64,000 nucleotides of DNA from Cristatella mucedo (lineage: Eukaryota; Bryozoa; Phylactolaemata; Cristatellidae), in NCBI GenBank assembly GCA_009760855.2, contig WPIO01000020.1, positions 4,192,001 through 4,256,000 of the forward strand. The letters run 5' to 3'. Positions 19,936 through 30,496 of this stretch are shown piece by piece. Both the position numbers and the translations under genes were made by a program. The notes under the pieces are model-generated. The model was not told the DNA's origin. It ran no database searches and was given only the letters and a program-made list of their open reading frames with translations. Position 1 is the stretch's first letter. Each line of letters starts with the position of its first letter.

Positions 19936-21185
19936 TCCCAGAGGGGGTTAGGCCTCACAGCTGGCAAAGCTAGTGGGTAGACATCGTTTTGCTACATCGA
20001 TAGTGGCGATGGAGTCGCTTACATGGCAGTCAAGTGGAGACAAATGCAACAATCTTGGCATTACTCCTGAGCAGGTGGCAGCATCTGGTCTCAATCACCA
20101 TTTGTTGGCAAATTAGTTCGTTGTTGGATGATAGCACACAGTCAAGCTCTCTCGACTGTTATGCCGCCGTGAAAAACGAAGGTATAGGTCAGACCAGGCC
20201 GACGGCTGGCAGGTTAGGGAGTAGTGGTCTGGCCCAAGGAGGGGTCGTGGTGTCCTTTGTTTGACACGAGATGGATGTGGGTTTATGCATGGCTAACCGG
20301 TACTGGGCTGACCTCACGGCCAGGCAAGCAATTAGTTGGGCAGCCAGCTGTTGATACTGTACGAGAAGACAGGCCACAAGCGAAGAGAGACACGAGAGAC
20401 ACCGATGGATGAGGGCTCCAATAACTGTGTATTCGGCTAAGGCACACAGCCGTTCTCCCCCCCCCGTCCTGCTTCTTCGTCCTCGGTCTGCCCTTGACAG
20501 TCCACTAGGCCCCCCTTGCACCTCTGCCACCGGCTGGTTAGGTCGCTTGAAGGGAGAGTCGCTTGAAGGGAGAGCCGCATGCAGGTTACATGCATCAAGG
20601 GTGAGCCAGGGTGCACCGGCCGAGCACTAGGCCACATGTCCCCTACCTCCCACCTGATCTAAGATAACATGTAGAGCCTGTGTGTGACCGAAGCAAAAGC
20701 CAAAAGGATAGCCCACAACGGGCGGAAGCAAAATGCATGACACATCGTAGCATTGGAAGTAAAACGTAGCATCAAAATTGATTAGTTCGACAAAGCACGT
20801 AATCCCCATAGCATGGAGGTGGCTTAGGGTCACATTGGCCGCAGCTGTCTGCCCAGCTATCGGCTCTGGCTGTACTACTAGGGCCAGCATCGAAGCTTGA
20901 TTCAGGGTTCGATGGCGATCGTTACCGGTCTGATGTCTGCTAGATGTCGACGGATTCCATGGATTTCAATGCCTACTCTCAACCGGAACAGTACTGTCCC
21001 CTGAGGCCACTAAGCTGCTGTGGCTGATAGATTTTACTAGTACACCATCGTCGTCAGTATGTCTCTCCCACTCCGGGTTGCCATTCTTATTACGGTTCGG
21101 CGATCTCACTTTACTTCACCATTAGCGGTAGGCGCACTGATAACTTGTGAGTATCCCCCAACGCTCACAAAGCTGGTGAACAGTG
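19936..21185. other. No gene recognised
   Basis: Holds a 16-bp tandem duplication GTCGCTTGAAGGGAGA at 20536-20571 and a GCATGCAGGTTACATGC motif. An 87-residue minus frame at 20627-20890 has no recognised domain. Confidence 0.4.
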
Positions 21186-21360
21186 TTAGATGGGGAGCCG
21201 TAATGGCACACTAGGTAAGGCTGTTGCTTTTCACGACCTCGGGGTCAAGGTCGTGAGTTCGAATCCTACGGTGGGCGATCCTGTATCGCCACTGCAAGCT
21301 GTGGTGATAGCCGTAAAGGCTCTTCTGCTGCTATACAAAAACAGGCTGTTAAATCAGCTA
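21186..21360 (+). mobile_element. SINE-A, full-length reference copy
   Basis: The A box lies in AGCCGTAATGGCACACTAGG and a near-perfect polymerase III B box, GAGTTCGAATCC, at about 21255-21268. A body with GATAGCCGTAAAGGCTCTTC follows, and the tail ends TTAAATCAGCTAGTA plus (T)n. Other copies: 3965-4027 (head), 16507-16660 and 43868-44035. Confidence 0.88.
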
Positions 21361-21625
21361 GTATTTTTTTTTATCAGAAGATGGTGGAATTGTCCATCAA
21401 GAGCTTTCTCCTTGCTGTATAGCTGGCCCTTTTCATCACCGAATATCACTTTAAAGTGTCGGAGTACTGAGGTCTCGCTCTCGTTGGGGATATGCCGCCA
21501 GATAGCAAACCTGATGGGGCCACTATCGACAAGTGTCAGATACTTGCCCCCCCCCCCGTTGAAGAAGGTACCATCAATGGTCAGGTGGCATCTATGTTCT
21601 GATGTCCGTGGCTCCCGAGACACTG
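21361..21625 (-). pseudogene. KRBA2-like gypsy integrase core fragment
   Basis: Minus frames read RCHLTIDGTFFNGGGGKYL, TLVDSGPIRFAIWRHIPNES and ETSVLRHFKVIFG. These correspond to the first catalytic Asp region of gypsy integrases of the KRBA2-like type. A frameshift follows in the region of the second Asp (MDNS in the shifted frame). A C12 run interrupts the ORF. Confidence 0.7.
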
Positions 21626-21726
21626 GCGAGTTCCGCCTGCTCTCGCGTTACGGAAATGCCGCAAAAGCAGAGCCTGGCCATGTACAATGAGCCATCAACC
21701 CCTAATAATATTTAATATAATTAATT

Positions 21727-21970
21727 TTTATAGCACCCAAAGAGAACTCAAATTTATTCAGGCGCTTCACATGTAATGTAATGTAATGTATCTCCGTCAG
21801 TAACTCCACAAAGTCATAAAGACCATGTGGGTGTTACGCAGGAGAGTTTTGTATAGCGCACTCACAGCCTAAGCGGCTTTCGGTATGCATGCCTCGGGGC
21901 TCGAGCCCACGACCTCGGCCAGACCTTGGTCCCCGGGTCGAGCAGCTTAACTAGTGGCCAAAGCAGCTAG
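21727..21970 (-). mobile_element. SINE-2 copy split by a LINE-B insertion
   Basis: The SINE-2 tail (21727-21771, TATAGCACCCAAAGAGAACT and AGGCGCTTCACAT) and head (21887-21965, GCCTCGGGGCTCGAGCCCAC and the A-box complement) are separated by 115 bp of foreign DNA. The intact copy at 14.4 kb is continuous at this point. Confidence 0.88.
21772..21887 (-). mobile_element. LINE-B 3'-end insertion, about 115 bp
   Basis: It is base-for-base identical to 18856-18964 over about 105 bp, with one extra ATGTA unit in the tail repeat. It is a very short 5'-truncated retrotransposition product sitting inside SINE-2. Confidence 0.92.
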
Positions 21971-22179
21971 GCGTGATGCAAGGCATAGATAGCTTGCAGA
22001 TCCTCTCTTCTAGTGCTGGAGCAGCAGAGGCGAGATTCGCCGTTGGCTTGAGCCCAGACTGTGGCCCAGTAGTACTGGTAAGTTACCTGCTTTTTTGTCG
22101 GACGAACGAATATTGTTTATCCTCACCCGAAGGTCACATTCCTTAATTCTGTAGAAGATTATTGCTGTCTGCCGGCGCC

Positions 22180-22640
22180 CTAATGCCTAACTCAGACCAC
22201 ATGTACATATTGGCTTATTGCCTTTAAAAAACGATTGCAGCCTCGAGTGCACAGGGGCTGAGTCGGTGAACAACTCGATCTCGTGCACAGGCTCTAGGCC
22301 AGGGCTAAGTTTAGGCTCTTTAAGACACCCTCGAGCTTGGTCAGATTGATATGCACTATCATCTGACTTTCTAAGCCACGAGGCATCGTCTACAGTCTGC
22401 CCTCCGATTCCCAAGCAGGCACCTATTTCTAAGCTGTTTTCGGCACACCATACCTGTACGAAATTAAGCCTCCCATCGTGGGCATTGATTCCCAGACCTT
22501 GCATGCGACCTGCGACCATTTTCTCTGGTGGCGTCTTAGCTTCTAGCCCGAACTGTCAACAGAGAGAGTTGACATGGTCATTCGTCACAATGTCATTGTT
22601 GTCGATTATAACATTCTTGACTCAGTAATGAACGATCTCA
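22180..22640 (-). pseudogene. Gypsy pol linker fragment (PR to RT)
   Basis: The minus ORF contains VHEIELFTDSAPVHSRLQ, matching the conserved H.I.TGD..PI.SR segment that precedes RT in Ty3/gypsy polyproteins. No RT follows. Confidence 0.55.
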
Positions 22641-22710
22641 ATTCAGCTACTTCGTCACCATATTCATCACCTCCACCTTCTCTTCGTTAAAGAATTCCAT
22701 ATCTGGAAGG

Positions 22711-23125
22711 GTGTGACAGCCCTCCGAACGACCTGTCGTCGAGCTGGGTAGCGCGACCAAACAGCAAGCCTGCTGGCGGCAACACCAAGCACTGTATTCT
22801 CCAAACCACCCGGCCAAGCCCAGTCTACATACGAGACGGCTGCCGGCGTGGAGGGATCTCATATCCTTCCTCTTGCACTTATATTCCATGCATGCATTGT
22901 TACCTTCGAACTGTCGAGCCATTATTCGGTCCGAACCGCCCGACAGCTGGAGTCAGTTTGTGATTAGATGGACGTCCCCACAGATGCCGCCAATGCATGG
23001 ATTTGGGCAGCATTGCCGAGTCATCGTCTGCTCGGCTCACGAGCCTGTGGCTGCTTAGGCAATATGAGCCCTCGCAGAATCTCCACCCAGTGCTCGAATG
23101 GGCTTCAGAGTCATGTACCCTCACA
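22711..23125 (-). repeat. LTR-C copy 1
   Basis: Starts TGTGACAGCCCTCCG and ends CATGTACCCTCACA, so it is TG..CA bounded with 7-bp TGTGAxxG/CxxTCACA ends. Homologous throughout to 25199-25620 and 29416-29752. Confidence 0.85.
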
Positions 23126-23399
23126 AAGGGTAAGAATATAAGCAAGACACAAGAACGAGCGCAGGGAGCAGTTGACATGGAAGAAGCCGCGATGGCAGCA
23201 ACTTCATGTTAACGTATTTGTTTATATATATTTGGTCACGTGATATTGTTGGCCAATGGTATTACGATACGGCTCAGCTCAACAGCCGTGGGGGCGTAAC
23301 TCCCTAGCAGACTCAACAAGAATTAGTACTGAGTGGGCGTAGCAAAGAACGAATTCGATGCTGTGATGGTGAAGCTCGCAAATAGCAAAACATTTACTA
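23126..23399. other. Unassigned sequence adjoining LTR-C
   Basis: Contains no recognised gene. It may be the integrase-to-LTR region of the gypsy-C copy. Confidence 0.3.
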
Positions 23400-23843
23400 T
23401 TGGCCCCTGATAATAGGGCCGATGAAGTCCATGCCGATGTGCCTGAAAGGCACATCGATTATCGGTTTTGGGACCGGCCTATTACACCTTTGTCAACGAA
23501 GGCAGCTCTGGCTACCGTTCTACATCCTGTCGTATAGACCCCCCAAAAACCTCAGAATTATGTCTAGTTTTTTCCCCCCAGATGACCTGTCAGTAGAGGT
23601 GAGTTTGCCCCTCACTCTTCTACGACAGGTTTGTGGCAGACGCAGCTGTTTTGGCTCTGCACAGGCCCTCCGGGCGATCCATCTGTAGATTATACCCGGG
23701 CTGTTCTTGACCAGCCTCTGCACCCACTCTATCGTGGTGGCAGACTCCTGGAACTTGATTAATTGCTCCTGGCCTGACCACAGGCTTGGCTTCCTCTCCT
23801 GCAGGTCGTTTCCCGAACTCAGGTTCGGCTGCTCTGCCGGCAT
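23400..23843 (-). pseudogene. Gypsy-C integrase N-terminus (H2C2 finger region), broken
   Basis: Minus frames read VKNSPGIIYRWIARRACAEP and KQLRLPQTCRR, with an H..GHLGRKKT-like block in the next frame. They continue to VPFRHIGMDFIGPI, the start of the integrase core. Several frameshifts are present. Confidence 0.65.
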
Positions 23844-24196
23844 TCAGTCTCTTCCGGCTGGTCAGTTCCCTTCGTTCGCCAGCTCTGAAAGAGATCCTCC
23901 TCGAATATGCTTCTTAGGGGCAGTTCGGGTGCCAAAACTTGCTCTACCGGTGTTGGCTGCACTCCTGACTGAGGTAGCTGGGCCATCGCCTTCCCCACAA
24001 ACCTGGCAAGCTCCTTGGCTTGGGCTCGGGTTGTTACCAAATAGTCTCCTTTTCTCTCTGCCCGGTTCAGGCCAATCGGTAGCACCATAACCAGCTGCAG
24101 TTGGAGCTGTGGTATGTCCGTACCGAGTAGCAAATCCTCAGGCAGGCTCCACACAACTGCTGCCACCATCTGGATTGTTACTCCACTCGACTTCAT
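23844..24196 (-). pseudogene. Gypsy-C protease C-terminus and pol linker
   Basis: The minus ORF reads PEDLLLGTDIPQLQLQLVM, like the LLGxD block that closes gypsy proteases. It continues with GDYLVTTRAQAKELARFVG and a PTPVEQVL/EEDLFQSWR segment that recurs at 30026-30319. RT and RNase H, expected before the integrase, are missing. Confidence 0.65.
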
Positions 24197-24212
24197 CCAT
24201 GCGCACCCATGT

Positions 24213-24530
24213 TAAGAGGCACACGAAGGTGTCTCCAGCGATGCACATTGGACGGCATTCGTAGTACGCCGAAGCAAGCAGAGCACCGAAGCTGTTGTCA
24301 CAAGGACGTTTTATTTTCCGTACACGCCTACAACGCTCCCCAAACGCAACTATTCTCTCCTAGGCCGGCGTTCCCACTTACCACAACACGTCCCAGTCAA
24401 GACAACTCATTCGAGAGTTGACGGGAGGACAAAGCCGGTCTGCAGATAAACCACAGCCTCCAGACCACAGTTGGGCACGGGCCTGTCCCTAGGCCACATC
24501 CATCGGCTGTCAGCCGGCTAGCCCATTGTC
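24213..24530 (-). repeat. LTR-D-like copy 1
   Basis: Shares CGCTCCCCxAACGCAACT, TTCTCTCC.AGG and GGAGGACAAAGCCGG with 26175-26440, followed by CCACAGCC.CCAGACC. A TTTTATTTTCC polyadenylation-like stretch lies on the opposite strand. Its ends are not sharply defined. Confidence 0.6.
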
Positions 24531-24689
24531 TAGAATGGAATCATGCCCACACACGGAACGTGCAGAGAAACACAAACCACACCAGCCAATCCTTAAATCC
24601 CTGTCGGTTGATTATAGAGTCTACCGGTAGTCATACTGCCCTTGTGTTATTACTGGAGGCTGTTCCCTGGCTAACCGAAAATTGTTTAG

Positions 24690-25140
24690 TCCTATAATGG
24701 CCCTTGGTGGCAGAAAACTCACCCAGACAAAGGATGACTAATGGCAAGCAGGACTCCGAATGTTTGGGGGAAAAGGTCTCAGCTGGGCTTCATGAGGCAA
24801 AGCTGTGTTGCTATCGCAACATAGTTGCTTAGCGCTCCTCTGCCCTTGGGCCGCATGAGCTGCTCGAAAGTTAGCAAATACGCTTCTGTGTTGTCCTGCT
24901 CACTCATCTTTGTGAGTGTCAGGCCCAGAATCCTGTTGGATTTCGAGGTAGCCGACCTAGTTACCCCATCGTGTTTGGCCTATCTGTCGACTGTTGCTTC
25001 CACTCGCAGGACATCAGCAGAAGTATTACCTCGAGAGGGCCTCTCAATGCTTCGTCGGTCGCATTTTCACTTGCCATTTCCTGACAATTTAAGCCAGAGC
25101 ACGTTGGAATGCACAGCTCTTGCCAAGCTTGTACTCACTT
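24690..25140 (-). pseudogene. Gypsy-C gag fragment
   Basis: The minus strand translates to LTKMSEQDNTEAYLLTFEQL, the conserved capsid block of this gypsy group, then YVAIATQLCLMKP. In-frame stops and a frameshift are present. Confidence 0.6.
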
Positions 25141-25198
25141 AACGCAGATCCCGGTGGAGGGACTGGGCCGACTTAGATCTCACAGCTGCGCCAACAAA

Positions 25199-25620
25199 TG
25201 TGACAGCCCTCCGCACGACCTGCTGTCGGGCTGACCTAGCAACAATCCTACTGCTGGCTCCCAACGCCAAGCACTTTATTTTCTGTAAACTACGCCGGCC
25301 ATGCACAGGCTACACACTGTAGACAGCTGCTCGTATCGAGGGATCTAGCTCTCCTGTACTCATTCGGCAGCCCTCATGCCAGAATTTTTTCTACATTGCG
25401 TTCGTTCCGAACCCTCCCGACAGTTTGCTGGCAGCGGTTTGGGGGAGCTGGATGTCCCCCACAGGTGCCAGCCACCGATGCTTGGATTTCGGCTGGACTG
25501 CCGAGTCATCGGCCTGACTGTCGAGTCGTTTGCCGAGAGCCTTCACCTGCTCCTTGGCTGCGGCTCACGAGCCTGAGGCGGCTGCTGAGGCAGTCTTAGC
25601 CCTACAGTAGGGTCGCCGCC
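25199..25620 (-). repeat. LTR-C copy 2, probable 5' LTR of the gypsy-C copy to its left
   Basis: Begins TGTGACAGCCCTCCGCACGA. Immediately outside it on the minus strand lies TGGCGCAGCTGTGAGATC, a plausible tRNA primer-binding site, followed by gag. That makes this the 5' LTR of a minus-strand element. Confidence 0.75.
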
Positions 25621-26174
25621 CTGTGCTGCTCGAAGGCTGCTGAGTCGTCATCTTCCCTTAGATTAACCTCGGTTAACCTTTTGCTGAATCGATCAAGCAG
25701 CATGAACCAGACGACGGGAACGAGCAGTATGGTTTTGTAAATCTCATTTTCTCAAGTGTCCAGAACTTTGTCGATGGACAGTTCGAGGGCTTCGTGGTCC
25801 GTGGCTGCGGGCTGCTTGCCGAAAGGCATCCCAGTCGAGCGAGCGCCTCGTGGGAAGCGCTGCATACTCGTCAAGTGTCAAAGAGCGTCGGTTTTCGGTC
25901 GACCGTGCATGGCCCTTGTGCTTTTGAGCCTGGCCACTGTTTCGCTTCGATCTCGTTGCCGGCCTTTAAGTCGGCGGGCACGCAAGATTTCTTCAATAGA
26001 AATCAGTCCAGCTCCATCGGCATGCCCTGCACCGAGCGAGGCATGCAGCATGCCGACCGGCAACGAGCGACTGCTCTGTTCAACGCAATTACAGGATCGG
26101 CAACCAATAAGAAGGTGCCGAGGTGGCACGAAGTGCCACCTGTCAAATAATCGATGCTCTTCCAACTGAATACG
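25621..26174 (-). other. Unrecognised open frames between LTRs
   Basis: A minus frame (25878-26384) and overlapping plus frames lack clear motifs. The region probably derives from a retroelement, because it lies between LTR-C and LTR-D, but no domain is visible. Confidence 0.3.
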
Positions 26175-26440
26175 TACGCCAAAACAGGCAGAACATCGAA
26201 GCTGGTTGGAAGGAATGTACATTCTCACGTGCACCTGCAGCGCTCCCCCAGACGCAACTGTTCTCTCCCAGGTCCGCATTCCCTCCTCCCCGAATCCCTC
26301 CCAGCCACAGCTCATCCCGTGATTTGGCAGGAGGACAAAGCCGGCCTGTGGATAAACCACAGCCGCCAGACCGGAGCTGGGCACCGGCCTGTCCCCAGGC
26401 CACAGCCACCAGCTGTTAGACCCTTGGGTGGTTTAGGGCA
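26175..26440 (-). repeat. LTR-D-like copy 2
   Basis: Aligned with 24213-24530 across roughly 250 bp, including GGAGGACAAAGCCGG, TGGATAAACCACAGCC and GGCCTGTCCC.AGGCCACA. Confidence 0.6.
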
Positions 26441-27110
26441 CTACCGGTCTGCCTGCACTGGCATTGTGCCGGCGCTCCCAGCGATCGCAATCATGCACAG
26501 AAACACATACCATAGCACCAATTTAGTCACAATCGACCGAGAGCAGCCGGTATCAAGGAGCACCTTCGTAATACGACCACCGTTGCACAGTTTTACTGTT
26601 GGCAGTCGAGTTCGCTTGCAGGGGAATGCTCCTGCGCTATAACGTGTGCTCCCTCTTAATCGTTTTTTTGATTGCGTGTCTGGGGCGTTCTGGGCATGCT
26701 GCTGGTAGAGGCTAGTAGCTGCACACGAAACACAGCCTTCCCTGCCTGCCATTGCCAAGAATTTGCAGTCACAACTTATATGTTCTTCCGCTTAGCACGC
26801 ATAACAAACTTCGTCGAGCCGGATGAGAGCAACTAACTCCCTGTGCTTAGGCCACAGCCGGGTAGCTCGTATCCTAGCATCTTGTAATCGCTCGAGTCGA
26901 GTCGTCTTGAAAACCTCAAATAGTTGTCATTTTTTCGAGCAGACATGCCTTGCAAAGGTATTTGCTAAGATGCCCTCAGGAAGCCCGGTGACGAAAGCAC
27001 TTTGTAACAAGTCGTCCTTTGCAGCCGACCTCACCAGTCCAGCCGAGCAGCTCTACACTATAGACACTTTCACGTCTACAGCTTGCCCGAGTTGAAGTCT
27101 GAGCTCTTCA
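26441..27110 (-). pseudogene. Gypsy nucleocapsid/protease region with intact DTG
   Basis: The minus ORF 26758-26441 holds ITKVLLDTGCSRSIVTK, a retropepsin active site (DTG at about 26540-26560). Upstream (26760-27110) the minus frames read LQSAFVTGLPEGI, then DARIRATRLWPKHRELV and a zinc-knuckle-like cysteine region. Frameshifts and stops separate the parts. LTR-D follows where RT should begin. Confidence 0.65.
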
Positions 27111-27900
27111 CAAACTCGGAATCTGTCAGCGGAATCTGAGCGCTGCCAGAAGTGTCTCTTTCACAAGAGTGTGATCCTTGTTTGCTTGCCCTCAGGTGCT
27201 CTGATACACGGTGAATGTTCCGCTGGTTAAGACAAGAGGCAGGAATTTGTGACGATCGGCAGCTCCGATGCCTTGCAGTGGTGCCGCCACGTCTAACTAC
27301 TCGATCGAGCCCGCCATGTCCCTGCTGCCATCGAATTGAGCCGCGGTCTGGCTTAACTCCATATTTTGCCTCCCAGCTGAAAGAGCTGGCGGTCGGATGC
27401 TCAGTAACAGTGCAACGTCAGCACCGAAACAGGCTGCAGCAAACGTTTAGTCCTCGGATGCTCTCAGTGCAATAGCTCTTGACTACTCAGCCCTTAGGTG
27501 CTTCTCAAGATATAAGAGGCCTCAGCCCGTCGGTACAGAACCCGAACAAGGCTGTGGCATGGCCGACCCCGGAGGCCCGGCTGACACGGAGCGGCTGCTG
27601 GCGCACGCTCCTCACTGCTGGCCATCCAGCTGCGCATGATCGCCCCATATTGCAGCGGCGGCACAATCTGCTTGCGCTTCCGCCGGGGTCCGGCCCTATA
27701 ACTGCGCTGGTGCTCTTGCCTGCTCTTACGAATCTGATGAGCGGCTGGAGCGGCGTTGCGCCGCCGGAGCCCCGCTCCACCGCGAGGCCAGGCCCCATAG
27801 CGGGTCCCAGCCCTAGACGCAGCCCGGAGGTGCCGGCCTCAGCAGAGGCGCCGGCCGCGTGCCCTGCCTGGGATCCTTTCGGGTGTCGGCGTTGCGCTTA
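27111..27900 (-). pseudogene. Probable gypsy gag N-terminal region, decayed
   Basis: Directly upstream of the gag/protease fragment on the minus strand, with low-complexity Pro/Ala/Arg-rich frames and no clear motif. Assigned by position only. Confidence 0.35.
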
Positions 27901-27973
27901 ACTGCTCTTTGTCGGCCCCCCCCCCCGAGCAGGTGCTGCCACAGCAGACGCTTGCGTTGCACCAGGGCCCCTA

Positions 27974-28236
27974 TCAAGCTCTGGGCCTACTTACGCGTGC
28001 GTGGCAGTCCATGCGGTCTCCGACGGCGGCTCTAGGAAGGTGCGCCACACTCTCAGCTGACTCGTTGATGGTCTTACACATGCAAGCTTGCGAAATTTGA
28101 ATTTGACATGCAGAGCCGAGAGGGCCGACTCGTTGGCTTGGTGCCACGTACCAAGCGAGCCATCCACAAACGGGCACTGCTTAACTAGCCGCCCATGCGT
28201 GCGTAGAGCATCGGCCAGCTCTGCGTACTTGGCCAT
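27974..28236 (-). pseudogene. R2-like LINE C-terminal fragment
   Basis: The minus ORF reads KYAELADALRTHGRLVKQCP and FVDGSLGTWHQANESALSAL. It matches the pattern ..L..ALR..G..V...PFVVGSLGxWDPAN found near the C-terminus of R2/NeSL-type (restriction-like endonuclease) LINEs. Confidence 0.6.
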
Positions 28237-28629
28237 CCCATCACCTTGCCAGCATTACCGCTTGGTGAGTTCACGGCGCCGGTGTCCAGGCAAATTCGCT
28301 TTCAAAATTACTTTTCTGGCCGGAGTGCAGGGGGACCGTGAGAATCCGAACCTGGCGAATATATATATAAATATATATATTGGTTTATTATAAAATATAA
28401 GTGTTTATTGAAATTTAATAACTTGTTTATATTCATTAGTCGGCAGTGCCCTGTCCTGCCGGGTCGAGGGTGCTACCCACGCCTCCCGGTTGAGGAACAG
28501 GGACCACATGGATCCGACCTGGTGATGGCATCTGAGACTCAGTGCCAAAGCAATGCTATTCTCTCAGCAAGTGATATGCCGATGTCAGCCAGGCAAGCTT
28601 CATTGTTTGGCTACAAGCTGTAGCCAGCT
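28237..28629. other. Unassigned, with TA-rich core
   Basis: Includes a short TATAAATA repeat near 28360-28380. It lies between the two R2-like pieces and may be an insertion that splits them. Confidence 0.35.
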
Positions 28630-28870
28630 GCCGAGGGCCACGGCCACGAAGGGTCTCACCACTGCAGACCGGTAGCCAGCGGTCAGGAAAGACCTGGAAT
28701 GGCTGTACATGTATCGGTCTTGTCCCCGGCCTCCATAATCAAGCATCTTTGCTGGTGCCGCACGGCACCGTCACATCAACGATTGCCATATCGGTACCGT
28801 TGCCCATGACCAGGTCCGGCTTGAGAGCCTGACCACTGGCAAGCCGGAGAGCGCGACCTGCCGGCATGGA
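28630..28870 (-). pseudogene. R2-like LINE fragment (endonuclease side)
   Basis: The minus frame reads LASGQALKPDLVMGNGTDMA and IVDVTVPCGTSKDA. It matches the KPDLVV.....V.DVTVP block of restriction-like endonuclease domains in R2-type LINEs, including the PD..D catalytic spacing. Confidence 0.6.
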
Positions 28871-29261
28871 GTTGCATTCAAAGCATCAGCTGTTCTTGCA
28901 GTTTAACGTCGCACTGGGACAGCTTCCATACATTTACAGTAGTAGTCCTGCAAGATAAGAAAGTACTCTCGATCGGGGCAGTAGCGGCCATGTGCTTCTA
29001 GAGCTTTTTTTTTTGGGCGGTTGACTCACACCTTCAGACCCGGTAAAAGCTAACTTCCTTTAAGCTACTCGCGCTGGCTGGTGAGCCGTCAGTTTTTTCC
29101 AATCACGTGCCAAGAGTTGCCTGCTTGGCGACGATCCAGCCAGGCCTTGAAAGTCAGAGGTCAGTCAGTTCGCTCGGTAATAGGCTACACACCGCTTTAG
29201 CCTACAGGCTGGTCTTACAGCTCCTTTGTGTATTTTTTGCAGCCACATTAGTCCTGCCATG
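28871..29261. other. No feature recognised
   Basis: Unique sequence between the R2-like fragment and a gypsy fragment, with no motif found. Confidence 0.4.
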
Positions 29262-29415
29262 GCAATTTAAAATGAGGACTACCTTCCTTTGAGGACTTTT
29301 GGAATTGCATTTGAGCCAATTGTGACGTTAAAAAATCAGTCTTTAAGAGCATATCAACGACAAGGTCTCACGGCGAGAAAGGTGTGGCACACTTATCTGC
29401 CATCTATAATGAACC
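29262..29415 (-). pseudogene. Gypsy-B-like protease fragment
   Basis: Homologous to 39930-40085 (shared GCAATTTAAAATGAGG, CTTCCTTTGAGG and ACGAGAAAGGT). It abuts an LTR-C copy. Confidence 0.65.
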
Positions 29416-29752
29416 TGTGACAGCCCTCTGCACGATCTGTTGGCCGGCTGGGTAGCGCGATCGAGCGACATGCCTGCTGGCTTCAGCACCAAACACTTCC
29501 AAACCGCGCCGGCCAAGCCCAGTCTATACACACTAGACGGCTGGCGTGTCGAGGGATCGAGACCTCTCTCTCTCTCTCTCTCCTTGTACTCCCCTATATT
29601 TCATGCATTCGTTGATTTTTGCACTGTCGGGCCATTGTTCGTTCTGGTAGAGGGATGTCCCCGCTTGTGGTGAGCCTGTGGCTGCGTAGGCAGTTTGAGC
29701 CCTCGTAGGGTCTCTGTGCAGGGCTCACAGGCTGCAGAGTCATGTTCCCTCA
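29416..29752 (-). repeat. LTR-C copy 3, probable 3' LTR
   Basis: TGTGACAGCCCTCTGC to TCATGTTCCCTCACA. Directly to its right is TTCCCTCTTCTTCG, whose complement CGAAGAAGAGGGAA is a polypurine tract. That places it as the 3' LTR of a minus-strand element extending right. It contains a (CT)n run at 29563-29582. Confidence 0.8.
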
Positions 29753-30340
29753 CATTCCCTCTTCTTCGTCGGGCGGTTGCCAACTTCAGGCAACATACCA
29801 GTGGTCTGTTGCTTCAAGTTGGGGTCGGCCTCTAGTCCAGCAGTTGCTATATCACCGATGTGCCCCATGGCCAAGCAGGTTGATCGGCTACCCTCTGACC
29901 ATGTGGAACAGAGTGATCCACCCTCATCACTCTCCTGCGACAGGCACTCGGCAGAATCAGTTGATTTGCGAGCTTTGGAATGACCCTTTATGCTGTCCAT
30001 CTCATGTACAGTGGACCCCCATCAATCACATCGCCGTGCTGGCTGGCTCCAGGCTATTTCCGAGCAGCCTTGGCCTATACTTCACCATGGGGTCGGACTC
30101 CTGGCTAAGCCTGACAGAACTAAGCTCGGTTTCCTCTCCTGCTTGTTGCGTCCCGGGCTTCGTTTGGTGAATCCTTTTGCATTTACGGCTCTCCCGTTGG
30201 GTCAGTCGTTCGCACCCGCTTTGGAAGAGATCATCCTCGTCTTGGGCCCAATGTAGCAGCTTGGGGTTTAAGACCCCCACTGGGGTGGGCTCCGCTCCTG
30301 ACTGAGGCTGCTGGGCCACCTCCTGCTCCTCAAGCTCGGC
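29753..30340 (-). pseudogene. Gypsy-C pol linker fragment
   Basis: The minus ORF 30319-30026 (AQQPQSGAEPTPVGVLNPKL, then EDDLFQSG) is homologous to the linker at 23844-24000. Heavily frameshifted. Confidence 0.6.
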
Positions 30341-30496
30341 ATGTTGCTTCTCAAACCTGATATCGTTTTAGCAATGCTGCCAGCTCCACATGTCTCCAAA
30401 GACACTGCTCCTCCCACTTATTTTGTCTCAGCTCCCGCCACTTTCGTTCATCCTCCCGTCAAAGCTCGCTGCCAAGAACCAGAACGCGTCAAACCT

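Noticed and set aside
21186..21270. Functional tRNA gene
   Set aside because: The A and B boxes are good, but no closed acceptor stem is seen and the sequence recurs as a SINE with its own tail.
23436..23456. GATGTGCCT/AGGCACATC inverted repeat as a regulatory site
   Set aside because: It lies inside the gypsy integrase coding remnant and is short enough to be chance.
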